Assembly: GCA_964469055.1 (NCBI GenBank)
Contig: CAYXXN010000023.1
Span: forward strand, 1-23,577
Reading direction: 5' to 3'
Source: CAYXXN01 sp964469055
GTDB taxonomy: Bacteria > Acidobacteriota > Thermoanaerobaculia > Multivoradales > JAHEKO01
Length of the DNA: 23,577 bases
Under the pieces are notes generated by a model. The model was not told the origin of the DNA. It did not search any database and worked only from the letters and a program-made list of their open reading frames with translations. Position 1 is the first letter of the stretch, and each line of letters begins with the position of its first letter. The position numbers were made by a program, and so were the translations under genes. Below are positions 1-8,368 of the stretch, one piece after another.

Positions 1-300
1 TACGCCGAGGCCGGCGCCGATTGTCTCTACGCGCCGGGCATCCGCGCCGAGGCCGACATCGTGGCGGTCGTGAACGCCGTCGCCCCGAAGCCCGTCAATG
101 TGCTGGTCGGCGGTGACTTCGCCACCCTGGCGCAGCTCGCCAGGCTGGGAGTGCGGCGCATCAGCGTCGGCGGCGCCCTGGCGCGAGCGGCGTGGACGGG
201 CTTCCTCGAGGCGGCCAAGGAGATCGCCGAGCGAGGCACGTTCACGAGCCTCGGTCGCGCCCTCCCCGGCGCCGACGTCAACGGCGCCTTCGACCGCTAG
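1..300 (+). CDS. PEP mutase/isocitrate lyase family protein, 3' end
   Basis: This is the last 99 residues of a protein that enters from the left edge in frame 1 and stops with TAG. The fragment reads as the final part of a TIM barrel of the isocitrate lyase/phosphoenolpyruvate mutase superfamily. It opens with an AGAD-x-LYAPG segment, followed by a PVNVLVGG strand-loop and a GVRRISVGGALARAA helix start, which are typical late-barrel motifs of the oxaloacetate decarboxylase/2-methylisocitrate lyase-like branch. The catalytic Cys loop and Mg-binding acids lie outside the window, so the exact reaction (C-C lyase, decarboxylase or C-P mutase) cannot be told. It converges on fhs with only 2 bases between the two stop codons, leaving no room for a separate terminator. 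The family call is good; the substrate is unknown. Confidence 0.8.
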   Translation, partial: YAEAGADCLYAPGIRAEADIVAVVNAVAPKPVNVLVGGDFATLAQLARLGVRRISVGGALARAAWTGFLEAAKEIAERGTFTSLGRALPGADVNGAFDR

Positions 301-302
301 GG

Positions 303-1928
303 TCAGCGCAAGACGATCTCGCCGTCGTCGGTCAGGTCGAAGCGCTCGGCCAAGGGCTCCGCGGGCATCCCGGGCATGCGCAGGATCTCGCCGGTGATGG
401 GGACGACGAAGCCGGCGCCGGCGGCGAGCTGCACCTCGCGCACGGTGACCAGGAAATCCTTCGGGCGGCCGAGGAGGGCGGGGTTGTCGGAGAGCGACTG
501 CTGGGTCTTGGCGATGCAGACCGGGAGAGCCCCGAAGCCGAGCTTCTCGAGCTGCGTCACGTCGCGCTTGGCGCGGCTCGTGAAGTCGACCTCCTCGGCG
601 CCGTACATCTCGTGGGCGACGATGGCGATCTTCCTCTCGATCGGGAGCGCCCAGTCGTAGAGCGGCCGGAAGTGAGGCTCGCCGCGGCGGGCGACGTCCC
701 AGACGACCTCGGCGAGCGCGCGGCAACCCTCGCCGCCGGCGCCGAAGGGGTCGGCGACCACGGCCGGCAGGCCGAGCGCGGTGCAGTGGCGCTGCAAGAC
801 CTCGATCTCCTGCGCCGTGTCGGAGGCGAAGCGGTTCAGGGCCACCACGCACGGCTGCTCGAACTTGCCGATGTTCTCGACGTGCTTGTCGAGGTTGGCG
901 ATGCCGTGCTCGACCGCCGCCGCGTCGGGCTCCCCCACCCGGGCGAGCGGCACGCCGCCGTGCATCTTCAGGGCCCGGAGTGTGGCCACCAGCACCGTGC
1001 AGCTCGGCGCGAAGCCGCCGTAGCGGCAGTTGATGTCGAAGAACTTCTCCGCCCCCAGCTCGAAGGCGAACCCCGCCTCGGTGACCACCGCCTCGGCGTG
1101 GCCGAGGGCGAGGCGGGTGCCGGTCACCGAGCTCGTGCCGTGGGCGATGTTGGCGAAGGGGCCGCCGTGGACGATCGCCGGCACGCCCTCGACGGTCTGC
1201 ACCAGGTTGGGCTTGATCGCCTCGCGCAGCAGGGCCGCCATGGCGCCCACCGCCTTCACGTCCGTCGCGGTCACCGCCGAGGCGTCGGCGCGGAACCCCA
1301 CCACGATGCGGCCGAGCCGCGCCTTCAAGTCGGGGATGCCGGTCGCCAGGCAGAGGATCGCCATCACCTCGCTGGCGGCCGAGATGTCGAAGCCCGTCTC
1401 GCGCGGCACCCCCTCGCGGTGGCCCCCCAGGCCGATGACGACGTCGCGCAGCGCTCGATCGTTCATGTCGAGCGCCCGGCGCCAGAGGATGCGTCGCGAG
1501 TCGAGCCCCAGCCGGTTCCCGTGGTGCAGATGGTTGTCCACCATCGCCGCCAGCAGGTTGTGGGCGGCGGTGACGGCGTGGAAGTCGCCGTTGAAGTGCA
1601 GGTTGATGTCGTTGACCGGCACGAGCTGCGAGGCGCCGCCCCCCGTGCCGCCGCCCTTCATGCCCAGGAAGGGTCCGAGCGACGGCTCGCGCAGGGCGAC
1701 CGCCGCGCGAACGCCGTTCTTCGCCAGGCCTTGCGCCAGGCCGATCGAGACCGTGGTCTTGCCCTCGCCGGCGGGGGTCGGGGTGATGGCCGAGACGAGG
1801 ATCAGGCGGCCGGTCGGCGGGCGGCCGTTCACGGCCCGGAGCGCGACCTTGGCCTTGCTGCGGCCGTAGGGCTCGAGGTGCTCGCGCTCGAGGCCGAGGG
1901 CGGCGGCGACTTCGAGGATGGGACGCAT
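303..1928 (-). CDS. fhs: Formate-tetrahydrofolate ligase
   Basis: This 541-residue enzyme uses ATP to join formate to tetrahydrofolate, giving 10-formyl-THF for one-carbon metabolism in the cytosol. The signature nucleotide loop TPTPAGEGKTT is at residues 49-59, followed by REPSLGP (80-86) and the glycine-rich KGGGTGGG (91-98). Other conserved blocks are INLHFNGDFHAVTAAHNLL, VPRETGFDIS, KPNLVQT, HGGPFANIAHG, LKMHGG and the C-terminal VREVQLAAGAGFVVPITG. Family members are usually about 555-560 residues. This one begins right at the first conserved helix and lacks roughly 15 N-terminal residues. The in-frame TAG of the upstream gene at 1950-1952 excludes a longer start. It lies 21 bases after that gene on the same strand, so co-transcription is possible. 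No clear Shine-Dalgarno is seen before the ATG. Confidence 0.96.
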   Translation of the reverse strand: MRPILEVAAALGLEREHLEPYGRSKAKVALRAVNGRPPTGRLILVSAITPTPAGEGKTTVSIGLAQGLAKNGVRAAVALREPSLGPFLGMKGGGTGGGASQLVPVNDINLHFNGDFHAVTAAHNLLAAMVDNHLHHGNRLGLDSRRILWRRALDMNDRALRDVVIGLGGHREGVPRETGFDISAASEVMAILCLATGIPDLKARLGRIVVGFRADASAVTATDVKAVGAMAALLREAIKPNLVQTVEGVPAIVHGGPFANIAHGTSSVTGTRLALGHAEAVVTEAGFAFELGAEKFFDINCRYGGFAPSCTVLVATLRALKMHGGVPLARVGEPDAAAVEHGIANLDKHVENIGKFEQPCVVALNRFASDTAQEIEVLQRHCTALGLPAVVADPFGAGGEGCRALAEVVWDVARRGEPHFRPLYDWALPIERKIAIVAHEMYGAEEVDFTSRAKRDVTQLEKLGFGALPVCIAKTQQSLSDNPALLGRPKDFLVTVREVQLAAGAGFVVPITGEILRMPGMPAEPLAERFDLTDDGEIVLR

Positions 1929-1949
1929 GGGCGCGGAAACTAGCAGAGG

Positions 1950-4900
1950 CTACTCGGTGGCGAGGATCGCGAGACCGGTCTCGGCCGCCAGGGCGTTGAC
2001 CGCCGCGACGTCCTCGGCGAGCAGGCGATCGAGGTCGGCGCCTCGCGCCGCGAGCTCGTCGAGCAACAGCCCCGCGACAGCCCGCTGCGGCTCCGTGGGC
2101 GCGAGGTCGCTCTTGCCGATCTTCTGGGCGAGCGCCGTCAGCCGCGCGTAGAGCAGGCGCGGCCAGCGCAAGGTGTCCTGCGAAGCGCTGGTCAGGCGCA
2201 GGTCGAAGAAGTGACCTTCCAGAGCTTCGAGCTCGGCCCGCAGGGCGTCGACGGCGGCCGGGAGCGCCGAGCCCGCCCGGGCGCCCGCGGGAGCGGTCTC
2301 ACCGAAACTCTCCTCGAGGTCGGCCGCCTGTTTGCGCAGCCACTCGATGCGATTGATCGTCGTCGCCGCCTCGCCGATCGCCGCGACGAGCGGCCGCAGC
2401 ACCTCCATCTGCTTCGCCAGACTCTCCGGAGTGCCGCCGGAAGTCGGGTCGGGGAGCACATCGAGGGTGGCCGTGCCGGCGATGCGCTCGCCGATCGCGA
2501 GCTCGAGCGTGTAGCTCCCGGGCGGCGCCAGCAGGCCGTAGCGGCCGCCGTCGACGAGCGGCCGGAAGCCGGCCTCCGGCATCTGGAACCTGGCGTTCTC
2601 CAGCGGCTTGGTGCGCAGCCGCACCTCCGGTGTCCGCTCGTCTTCGAGATCCCAGACGAGGCGGTGGAGGCCCGCCGCCTGCGGCAGATCGGGCAGGGTG
2701 CGGAGCAGCCGTCCGGTCGTGTCGCGCACCCGCAGGGCGACGGGCTCCTCCACCTTCGCCGGCAGCCGGTAGTGGAGGATCGCGCCGAACTTGGGGTTGC
2801 GCCCCGCCGCCGCGCTGTAGGGCTCGCTCCACCAGGGCTCGCGCTCGCGCAGGCGGTAGGCCGGGCGCGCCGCCAGCAGCTCCGGCCCCTCGCCGAGCCC
2901 GCGCGCCAGCCGCCGCAGGGGCGTCACGTCGTCGAGCACCCAGAAGCCACGGCCGTAGGTGGCGAGCACCAGGTCGGCGAAGCGCTCCTGCACGGTGAGC
3001 CAGGCGACAGGCACGGGCGGCAGGTTCGAGCGCAGGTGGTGCCAGCGCCGCCCATCGTCGAACGAGACCCAGACGGCGTCCTCGGTCCCCAGATAGAGGA
3101 GCCCCGGCACCTCCGGGTCCTCGCGCACGCAATGGGCCGTGCCGTAGACCCCGCCGGGGAGGTTGCCGCGCAAGCTGGTCCAGCTCCGCCCGTAGTCGGT
3201 CGTGCGGTAGACGTAGGGCGCCGTGTCGCCCTCCTGGTGGCGATCGACGGTCAAGTAGGCGCGGCCGTCGGCGTGGCGTGAGGGCTCGACGTTGCCGACC
3301 GTGCCGCGGGCCGGCAGGCCGCGCAGGCCGCGCGTGACGTTCTCCCAGTTGGTCCCGCCGTCGCGCGTCACCTGCACCTGGCCGTCGTTGGTGCCCGCCC
3401 AGATGACCCCCGGCTCGCGGGAGGACTCGGCGAGGGCGAAGACGACCGGCGCGATGGTCGGTCCGGCGTCGTCGAGTGTCAACCCGCCCTGCCGCCCCAT
3501 GAGCTCAGGGTTCGCGGTCGTCAACTCCGGGCTGATCGTCTCCCAGCTCTTCCCGCCGTCGCGGCTGCGATGGACGAACTGGGTGCCGTAGTAGGCGGTG
3601 TCCGGCGCGTGCGGCGAGAGGGCGAGCGGCGCCTGCCACTGGAAGCGGAGCTCGAGGTCCGTCGCTCCCCAACCCTCGACGGCGAGCGGCCACACCGAGA
3701 CGTCGCGCGCCAGGCCCGAGCGCCAGTCGAAGCGGTCGAGCCAGCCGTCGTAGCAGCCACTCCAGACGATGTCCGGATCGTGGAGGTCGGGCAGCGCCGA
3801 GCCCACCTCGCAGCCGCCGACGGCGCGCCAGGCGCCGAGGGGGATCTCGGCCTCGCCGGTCGCCGTGTTGCTCGGCCCCGCCGCCGTGGCGCCGTCCTGC
3901 CGGTTGCCGTAGACCCAGTACGGGATCCGGTCATCGGTCGCCACCCGGTAGATCTGGGCGTTGGGCAGCTGCGGCCGGTACCAGGTCTTGCCGCGGTTGA
4001 CGGTGATCGACACGCCGCCGTCGTGGCCGCTGATGCGGCGGTCGGGGTCCTGCGGGTCGATCCACAGGTCGTGGTGGTCGAAGCCGGAGTTCTGCTCCTC
4101 GATGGTGCGCCCGCCGTCCTTCGACAGGCTCTGCTGGGTGGCGAGGAAGGTGACTTCGTCGGCGTCGTCGGGAGCAGCCACGGCGCGGGTGTAGTAGAGC
4201 GGTCGCTGGGTGAGCGTGTTGTCGGCGTTGACCATCTGCCAGCGCCCGCCGCCGTCGTCGGAGCGCCAGAGCACTCCCTGGAACTGCCCCACCGGCGCGA
4301 AGTCGCGGTTGGAGCTGGTCTCGATCAAGGCGTAGACGCGCTGCGAGTCGGCGGCCGACATGGCGAGGCCGACCTTGCCCCAGGGCCCGCGCGGCAGCCC
4401 CTTGCCCTCGAGCCGCCGCCAGGTCTCGCCGCCGTCAGTCGACTGGAAGATGCCGCTGCCCGGGCCGCCGCTGATGCGGCCGGTGGTCGAGATGGCGAGC
4501 TGCCAGGTGGCGGCGAAGAGGATGCGCGGGTTGTTGGTATCCATCACGACGTCGATGGCGCCCGCCTCCTCGCCGACGAAGAGCACCTGCTGCCAGGTCG
4601 TACCGCCGTCCTTCGTGCGGTAGAGGCCGCGCTCGGGCTGCGGGCCGTAGGCGTGGCCCAAGGCCGCAGCGAAGACGACGTCCGGGTTCTGTGGGTGGAT
4701 CGCGAGCCGGCCGATGCGGCCGCTCTTCTCCAGACCCCGCCGCTCCCACGTGCGGCCCCCGTCGGTCGAGCGATAGATGCCGTCGCCCAGGGTCACGTTG
4801 CTGCGGATGAAGGTCTCGCCGGTGCCCACCCAGACCACGTTGGGGTCGGAAGGGGCGACGGCGATCGAGCCGATCGAGAAGGCGCCGGTCGAGTCGAAAA

Positions 4901-5141
4901 CGGGCTCCCAATGGACGCCCCCGTCCGCGCTGCGGAAGACGCCACCCGAGGCGGCGCCGGCGAAGTAGACCTTGGGGTCGCCGGCGACACCGGCGACCGC
5001 CGTCACCCGGTTGCCCGCCGGCCCCAGGTGGCGGAACTCGAGCTCGGCAAAGAAGTCTTCGGGCAGCTCGGCGGGTTCGGCCGCCGAAAAAAACGGCACG
5101 AGTAGGGCAAAAACGAGAGTGACGAGGATCGGCCGCGACAT
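1950..5141 (-). CDS. Secreted BNR/VPS10-type beta-propeller protein
   Basis: This exported protein of 1063 residues is of the VPS10/sortilin-like 'glycosyl hydrolase' type common in Acidobacteriota, Gemmatimonadota and Bacteroidota. Residues 1-21 form a signal peptide with a hydrophobic core and SAAEPAE near the likely cleavage site. About ten BNR/Asp-box repeats of the form S-x-D-G-G-x-x-W follow, for example at 71-78, 125-132, 176-183 and 234-241, with later ones such as SRDGGKSW, TRDGGTNW and SFDDGRRW. These build one or two large beta-propellers. The C-terminal third has a YGRGFWVLDD block, a beta-sandwich-like stretch and a helical tail rich in Glu and Ala. The open frame continues 115 codons further upstream, but ATG 5141 is the only start that puts the signal peptide at the N-terminus. 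The catalytic activity and ligand are not known; the name glycosyl hydrolase in databases rests on fold only. Confidence 0.9.
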   Translation of the reverse strand: MSRPILVTLVFALLVPFFSAAEPAELPEDFFAELEFRHLGPAGNRVTAVAGVAGDPKVYFAGAASGGVFRSADGGVHWEPVFDSTGAFSIGSIAVAPSDPNVVWVGTGETFIRSNVTLGDGIYRSTDGGRTWERRGLEKSGRIGRLAIHPQNPDVVFAAALGHAYGPQPERGLYRTKDGGTTWQQVLFVGEEAGAIDVVMDTNNPRILFAATWQLAISTTGRISGGPGSGIFQSTDGGETWRRLEGKGLPRGPWGKVGLAMSAADSQRVYALIETSSNRDFAPVGQFQGVLWRSDDGGGRWQMVNADNTLTQRPLYYTRAVAAPDDADEVTFLATQQSLSKDGGRTIEEQNSGFDHHDLWIDPQDPDRRISGHDGGVSITVNRGKTWYRPQLPNAQIYRVATDDRIPYWVYGNRQDGATAAGPSNTATGEAEIPLGAWRAVGGCEVGSALPDLHDPDIVWSGCYDGWLDRFDWRSGLARDVSVWPLAVEGWGATDLELRFQWQAPLALSPHAPDTAYYGTQFVHRSRDGGKSWETISPELTTANPELMGRQGGLTLDDAGPTIAPVVFALAESSREPGVIWAGTNDGQVQVTRDGGTNWENVTRGLRGLPARGTVGNVEPSRHADGRAYLTVDRHQEGDTAPYVYRTTDYGRSWTSLRGNLPGGVYGTAHCVREDPEVPGLLYLGTEDAVWVSFDDGRRWHHLRSNLPPVPVAWLTVQERFADLVLATYGRGFWVLDDVTPLRRLARGLGEGPELLAARPAYRLREREPWWSEPYSAAAGRNPKFGAILHYRLPAKVEEPVALRVRDTTGRLLRTLPDLPQAAGLHRLVWDLEDERTPEVRLRTKPLENARFQMPEAGFRPLVDGGRYGLLAPPGSYTLELAIGERIAGTATLDVLPDPTSGGTPESLAKQMEVLRPLVAAIGEAATTINRIEWLRKQAADLEESFGETAPAGARAGSALPAAVDALRAELEALEGHFFDLRLTSASQDTLRWPRLLYARLTALAQKIGKSDLAPTEPQRAVAGLLLDELAARGADLDRLLAEDVAAVNALAAETGLAILATE

Positions 5142-5350
5142 GGGCGCGGAGCATACCCTCCACCCGAGCGAGGCGTAGTAGCTCCGCTCAGTCCGCGGGC
5201 GGGGGCGGCCAGGGACGTGGACGGCCGGCGTGGGGAGGCCCCCGCCGGCGAAGCTGGCGGGGTACCATGCCGAGCCGGGTTCCGCGGCCCACGCCGCCGG
5301 GAGGCGCAGGCCCCGGGGTGCGTTGAGCCAAGCTCCCGCCGCTGCGCCGC

Positions 5351-5371
5351 TATACTCCGCCGGCCGCGGAG
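5351..5371 (+). promoter_or_regulatory. xthA: Putative -10 box and Shine-Dalgarno for xthA
   Basis: TATACT at 5351-5356 matches the sigma70-type -10 consensus at five of six positions and would start a transcript near 5363. GGAG at about 5368-5371 then sits roughly 8 bases before the ATG at 5380. The best -35-like hexamer, TTGAGC at 5323-5328, is 22 bases upstream, which is too far, so the -35 is unclear. The rest of the divergent spacer 5142-5379 holds no gene I can support. Nothing promoter-like stands out for the minus-strand BNR gene beyond a weak TATGCT at 5150-5155. Confidence 0.35.
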
Positions 5372-5379
5372 CCCGCCCG

Positions 5380-6147
5380 ATGCGCGTCGCCACCTGGAAC
5401 ATCAACGGCCTGCGCGCGCGCTGGGAGTTCCTGCTGCACTGGCTCGCGGCGCGGCGGCCCGACGTCGTCGCGCTGCAGGAGCTCAAGCTCGAGGACGAGC
5501 AGTTCCCGCACGCCGAGCTCGCCGCCGCCGGCTATCACGCCGCCGTGCACGGGCAGAAGGCGTGGAACGGGGTGGCGGTGCTGTCGCGGGAGCCGGCGGA
5601 GGTCGTGCAGCGAGGGCTCCCCGGGCAAGAGGAGCTCGGCGCACGGCTGTTGACGGCGCGGGTAGGCGGGCTCTCCTTCACCTCCATCTACGTACCCAAC
5701 GGCAAGCACGTGGGTCACGCCGATTTCCCGAAGAAGCTCGAGTGGCTGCAGGCGCTGGCCGTGCACCTGGCGGCGTCCGGCGGCGGCGAGGCCCTCGTCG
5801 GCGGCGATTTCAATCTGTGCCCTGGAGCCCTCGACAGCTGGAACGAGAAGCTGTTTGCGGGCGCGATCTTCCACACCCAAGAGGAGCGCGGGCGCTTCGA
5901 GCGCTTGCTCGAAACTGGCCTGGTCGATCTCTATCGCCACCGTCACCCCGAGGGGCAAGCCTTCTCCTGGTGGGACTACCGCGCTGGCGCCTTCCACAAG
6001 AACCAGGGCCTGCGCATCGACCTGCTGCTCGGGAGCCCAGGCGTCGCAGGCCGGCTGCGCGAGGTGGAGATCGATCGCGACTACCGCAAGAAGAAGGAGG
6101 GCCTGATCCCGTCGGATCATGCGCCGGTCATGGCCGAGCTCGCCTGA
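5380..6147 (+). CDS. xthA: Exodeoxyribonuclease III / AP endonuclease
   Basis: This 255-residue cytosolic DNA-repair nuclease belongs to the Mg-dependent endonuclease/exonuclease/phosphatase fold. It incises DNA at abasic sites and trims 3' blocking groups. All family landmarks are visible: WNINGLRA at 6-13 (Asn7), LQELK at 32-36 (metal ligand Glu34), YVPNG at 104-108 (catalytic Tyr104), GGDFN at 141-145 (Asp143, Asn145), FSWWDYR at 195-201, LRIDLLL at 211-217 and SDHAP at 245-249 (Asp246 and catalytic His247). The length is normal for ExoIII. An open frame runs 50 codons upstream, but MRVATWNINGL is the standard N-terminus and has an SD-like GGAG before it. The next gene starts 2 bases after the stop, so the two are probably translationally coupled. 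Confidence 0.95.
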   Translation: MRVATWNINGLRARWEFLLHWLAARRPDVVALQELKLEDEQFPHAELAAAGYHAAVHGQKAWNGVAVLSREPAEVVQRGLPGQEELGARLLTARVGGLSFTSIYVPNGKHVGHADFPKKLEWLQALAVHLAASGGGEALVGGDFNLCPGALDSWNEKLFAGAIFHTQEERGRFERLLETGLVDLYRHRHPEGQAFSWWDYRAGAFHKNQGLRIDLLLGSPGVAGRLREVEIDRDYRKKKEGLIPSDHAPVMAELA

Positions 6148-6149
6148 CG

Positions 6150-6854
6150 ATGGAGAGCGGGGCGGGCGAGCTGCTGCGCTGCCTCGAGGTGGAGCCCCCG
6201 CGGCCGGCCGCGGCGGCGGTCGTCTGGCTGCACGGGCTGGGCGCCGACGGGTACGACTTCGAGCCCATCGTCCCGCAACTCGGGCTCCCCCGCGACCACG
6301 CGATCCGGTTCGTCTTCCCGCACGCTCCGCGCATCCCCGTGACGATCAATGCCGGCCTCATCATGCCCGCCTGGTACGACATCAGGAGCTTCGAACCCGG
6401 CGGCCAGGACGAGCGCGGCATCCGCCGCAGCGACCGTCAGCTCCAGACCTTGGTGGCCCGCGAGGTCGATCGCGGCGTGCCGGCCGACAAGATCGTCCTC
6501 GCCGGCTTCTCGCAAGGCGGCGCGATCGCGCTGTTCACGGGACTACGGCACCCCGAGCGACTGGCCGGGCTGATGGCGCTCTCGACCTACCTGCCCCTCC
6601 AGGAGCAGGTGGCGGCGGAGGCCACGCAGGCGAACGCCGACCTGCCGGTATTCCAGGCGCACGGCCTCTACGATCCCGTCGTGCCCTTCGAGCTGGGCCG
6701 AGTCACCCACGAATGGCTCGTCGAGCGCGGCTACCCCGTCGAGTGGCACGAGTACGCGATGCAGCACCAGGTCTGCCTCGAAGAGATCGAGGCGATCGGG
6801 GCGTGGCTCGGCCGCGTGCTGGGGCTCGCCTCGCCGGCTCAGGGCACGCGGTAG
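6150..6854 (+). CDS. Alpha/beta-hydrolase carboxylesterase
   Basis: This 234-residue protein belongs to the phospholipase/carboxylesterase (acyl-protein thioesterase-like, EstB-type) family and hydrolyses short acyl esters in the cytosol. The oxyanion region is HGLG at 28-31. The nucleophile elbow GFSQGG at 119-124 places Ser121, HGLYD at 171-175 places Asp175, and MQHQVCLEEI places His206. In most homologues this last block reads M-G-H-x-V-x-x-E-E-I; here Gly is replaced by Gln but the His is kept. The segments FPHAPRIPVTINAGLIMPAWYDI and RSDRQLQTLV are typical of this family. There is no signal peptide. It follows xthA by 2 bases with no Shine-Dalgarno of its own. Its last 16 bases overlap the 3' end of the convergent permease gene. 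The natural substrate is unknown. Confidence 0.92.
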   Translation: MESGAGELLRCLEVEPPRPAAAAVVWLHGLGADGYDFEPIVPQLGLPRDHAIRFVFPHAPRIPVTINAGLIMPAWYDIRSFEPGGQDERGIRRSDRQLQTLVAREVDRGVPADKIVLAGFSQGGAIALFTGLRHPERLAGLMALSTYLPLQEQVAAEATQANADLPVFQAHGLYDPVVPFELGRVTHEWLVERGYPVEWHEYAMQHQVCLEEIEAIGAWLGRVLGLASPAQGTR

Positions 6855-8044
6855 CCGGCCGCGGCGATCGCCTCGCGCAACCGCTGGTCGTCGATGTCGC
6901 CGCGCACGACGGCGCGGCCGGGATCGAGGGTGACCGTCGCCCCGGTGACGCCGTCGGTCGAGGAGAGGGCACGCTCCACCTTGCGGACGCAGCCCTCGCA
7001 CACCATGCCCTCGACGGCGAGCTCGTGCACGGGCTCCGGGGTCGAGCGGCTGGCGCGCCGAGAGCGCAACCGCCGCAGGTCCTCGAGCGCGAAGAAGCCG
7101 AGGAGCGCGAGCAAGGCGATCGCCGCGCCGACCTCCCACACCGTCGCGTCGTGCTGGTGGACCGCCGCGGCCACCGCCCCGGCGCTCGGGATCACCCACT
7201 CGAAGAGCATGGCCAGGGAGAGGCTGGCGACGACCAGCGTTCCCAGGTAGATGGCCAGCACCCGCCGGCCGAAGCCGCGGTAGACGGCCCCCAGGGTCGA
7301 GACGTTGGTGGCCGGGCCGGCCATCAGGAAGACGAGGGCCGCCCCGGCCGGCATGCCGGCGGCGACCAGCGAGGCGGCGATCGGCACCGAGGCCGTGGCG
7401 CAGACGTAGAGCGGCAGCGAGACCGCGAGGGCCAGGAGCCCCGCGCCGAGCGGGCCCCACGCCCCCAGGCCGGTCAGCGTCCCCGGCGGCACGAAGACGG
7501 TGATCGCGGCCGAGACGAGGATCCCCAGCACCAGCCAGCGCCAGATGCTGCGCAGGATGTCGAGGGCGTGGAGCGCCATGCCGCGCGGGCTGCGGTCTTC
7601 CTCCGCCTCGGGAGGTCCGGCCGGCGCCGCCTCCTGCGGGCGAGCGGCACCGAAGGCCTCGGTCAGCCAGCCGCCGACGAGTCCCGTGAGCGCCGTGCTC
7701 GCCAGGGCGAAGAGAGCGAAGGGCCAGCCGAGGAAGCGGGCGCTGACCAGCAGGGCGTCGGCGCCGGTCTGCGGGGTGGCGATCATGAAGCCGATCGCCG
7801 CCCCGTCGGAGGCGCCGTCGCGCTTGAGCCCCAAGGCCGCGGGGATGACCCCGCACGAGCACAGCGGCATCGGCACGCCGAGCGCCACCGACTTGGCCAC
7901 CCCGCCGAACCCGCGCAGGTGCCCGCGGACGAAGCGCCGCGGCAGAAAGCCGTGCAGGAGCCCGGCGATCGCCGCTCCCGCGAACAGCCAGGGGGCGAGC
8001 GACAGGAGGACCTGCCAAGCCGCGGTGAGGAGCTCCGAGAGCAT
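6839..8044 (-). CDS. SO_0444-like Cu/Zn efflux permease with C-terminal HMA domain
   Basis: This 401-residue inner-membrane protein has about nine or ten hydrophobic segments in two halves. Each half carries a Cys-containing motif of the permease (DUF318) family: PLCSCG at 60-65 and PLYVCATASVP at 211-221, followed by AGPATN at 242-247. A basic linker (324-334) leads to a heavy-metal-associated domain at about 338-401 with GMVCEGCVRKVE at 346-357, where Cys349 and Cys352 would bind Cu(I) or Zn(II). Related proteins are annotated as SO_0444-type Cu/Zn exporters. The gene starts 13 bases after csoR in the same direction, so both should be made from the CsoR-controlled promoter. This supports a role in exporting the metal CsoR senses. 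An AAGG-type ribosome site precedes ATG 8044. The family is well supported; metal choice is inferred from context. Confidence 0.88.
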   Translation of the reverse strand: MLSELLTAAWQVLLSLAPWLFAGAAIAGLLHGFLPRRFVRGHLRGFGGVAKSVALGVPMPLCSCGVIPAALGLKRDGASDGAAIGFMIATPQTGADALLVSARFLGWPFALFALASTALTGLVGGWLTEAFGAARPQEAAPAGPPEAEEDRSPRGMALHALDILRSIWRWLVLGILVSAAITVFVPPGTLTGLGAWGPLGAGLLALAVSLPLYVCATASVPIAASLVAAGMPAGAALVFLMAGPATNVSTLGAVYRGFGRRVLAIYLGTLVVASLSLAMLFEWVIPSAGAVAAAVHQHDATVWEVGAAIALLALLGFFALEDLRRLRSRRASRSTPEPVHELAVEGMVCEGCVRKVERALSSTDGVTGATVTLDPGRAVVRGDIDDQRLREAIAAAGYRVP

Positions 8045-8057
8045 CGGTGTCGGGCCT

Positions 8058-8345
8058 TCAGCGCGCCGCGATGCCGCCGTAGCGGCCGAAGAGATCGACC
8101 AGCTCCTCGAGCTGGCGCTCGCTCTTCGCCGCGTTGCGGCTGGCGAAGGCGCCGCGCACGCAGGTCTGCAGGTGCGACTCGAGGAGCGCCTGCGCCACCT
8201 TGGCCAAGGCGCCGCGCACCGCGGAGATCTGCAGCAGTACGTCGACGCAGTCCTCCCCCTCCACGACCATGCGGCCGACCGCGCCCACCTGGCCCTCGGC
8301 GCGCTTCAGGCGACGCAACAACTCGCGTTGGGTTTCGACGTCCAT
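8058..8345 (-). CDS. csoR: CsoR-type metal-sensing transcriptional repressor
   Basis: This 95-residue all-helical DNA-binding repressor belongs to the CsoR/RcnR (DUF156) family. The N-terminal RLKRAEGQVGAVGRMV stretch is the family hallmark. The metal site reads Cys33 (EGEDC), His58 and Cys62 (ESHLQTC), the Cys-His-Cys ligand set of Cu(I)-sensing CsoR proteins; RcnR-type Ni/Co sensors have additional N-terminal His ligands. In known family members Cu(I) binding releases the operator. Here two 17-bp palindromes sit directly upstream and overlap the promoter and ribosome site, indicating self-regulation. The permease gene follows after 13 bases. The start is ATG 8345 with GGAGGG 6 bases upstream. 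Related sensors for persulfide (CstR) have two Cys but normally lack the His, so Cu(I) is the favoured ligand. Confidence 0.94.
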   Translation of the reverse strand: MDVETQRELLRRLKRAEGQVGAVGRMVVEGEDCVDVLLQISAVRGALAKVAQALLESHLQTCVRGAFASRNAAKSERQLEELVDLFGRYGGIAAR

Positions 8346-8348
8346 CGC

Positions 8349-8365
8349 ATACCCTCCAGGGGTAT
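8349..8365. promoter_or_regulatory. csoR: CsoR operator O1
   Basis: ATACCCTCCAGGGGTAT is a 7-3-7 inverted repeat with one arm mismatch. It lies 3 bases upstream of the csoR ATG and covers both the predicted transcription start (about 8362) and the Shine-Dalgarno GGAGGG (minus strand, 8357-8352). Known CsoR operators have the same ATACCC-x-GGGTAT design. Confidence 0.82.
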
Positions 8366-8368
8366 CCG

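Noticed and set aside
192..1943. Plus-strand open frame of 583 codons opposite fhs
   Set aside because: It is antisense to a clear Fhs, rich in Arg, Ala, Gly and His with no domain motifs. It is an artefact of high GC content.
5142..5486. Longer start (1178 residues) for the BNR protein
   Set aside because: The extra 115 residues are Arg/Pro-rich and would bury the obvious signal peptide that begins at ATG 5141. They also cover the xthA promoter region and start.
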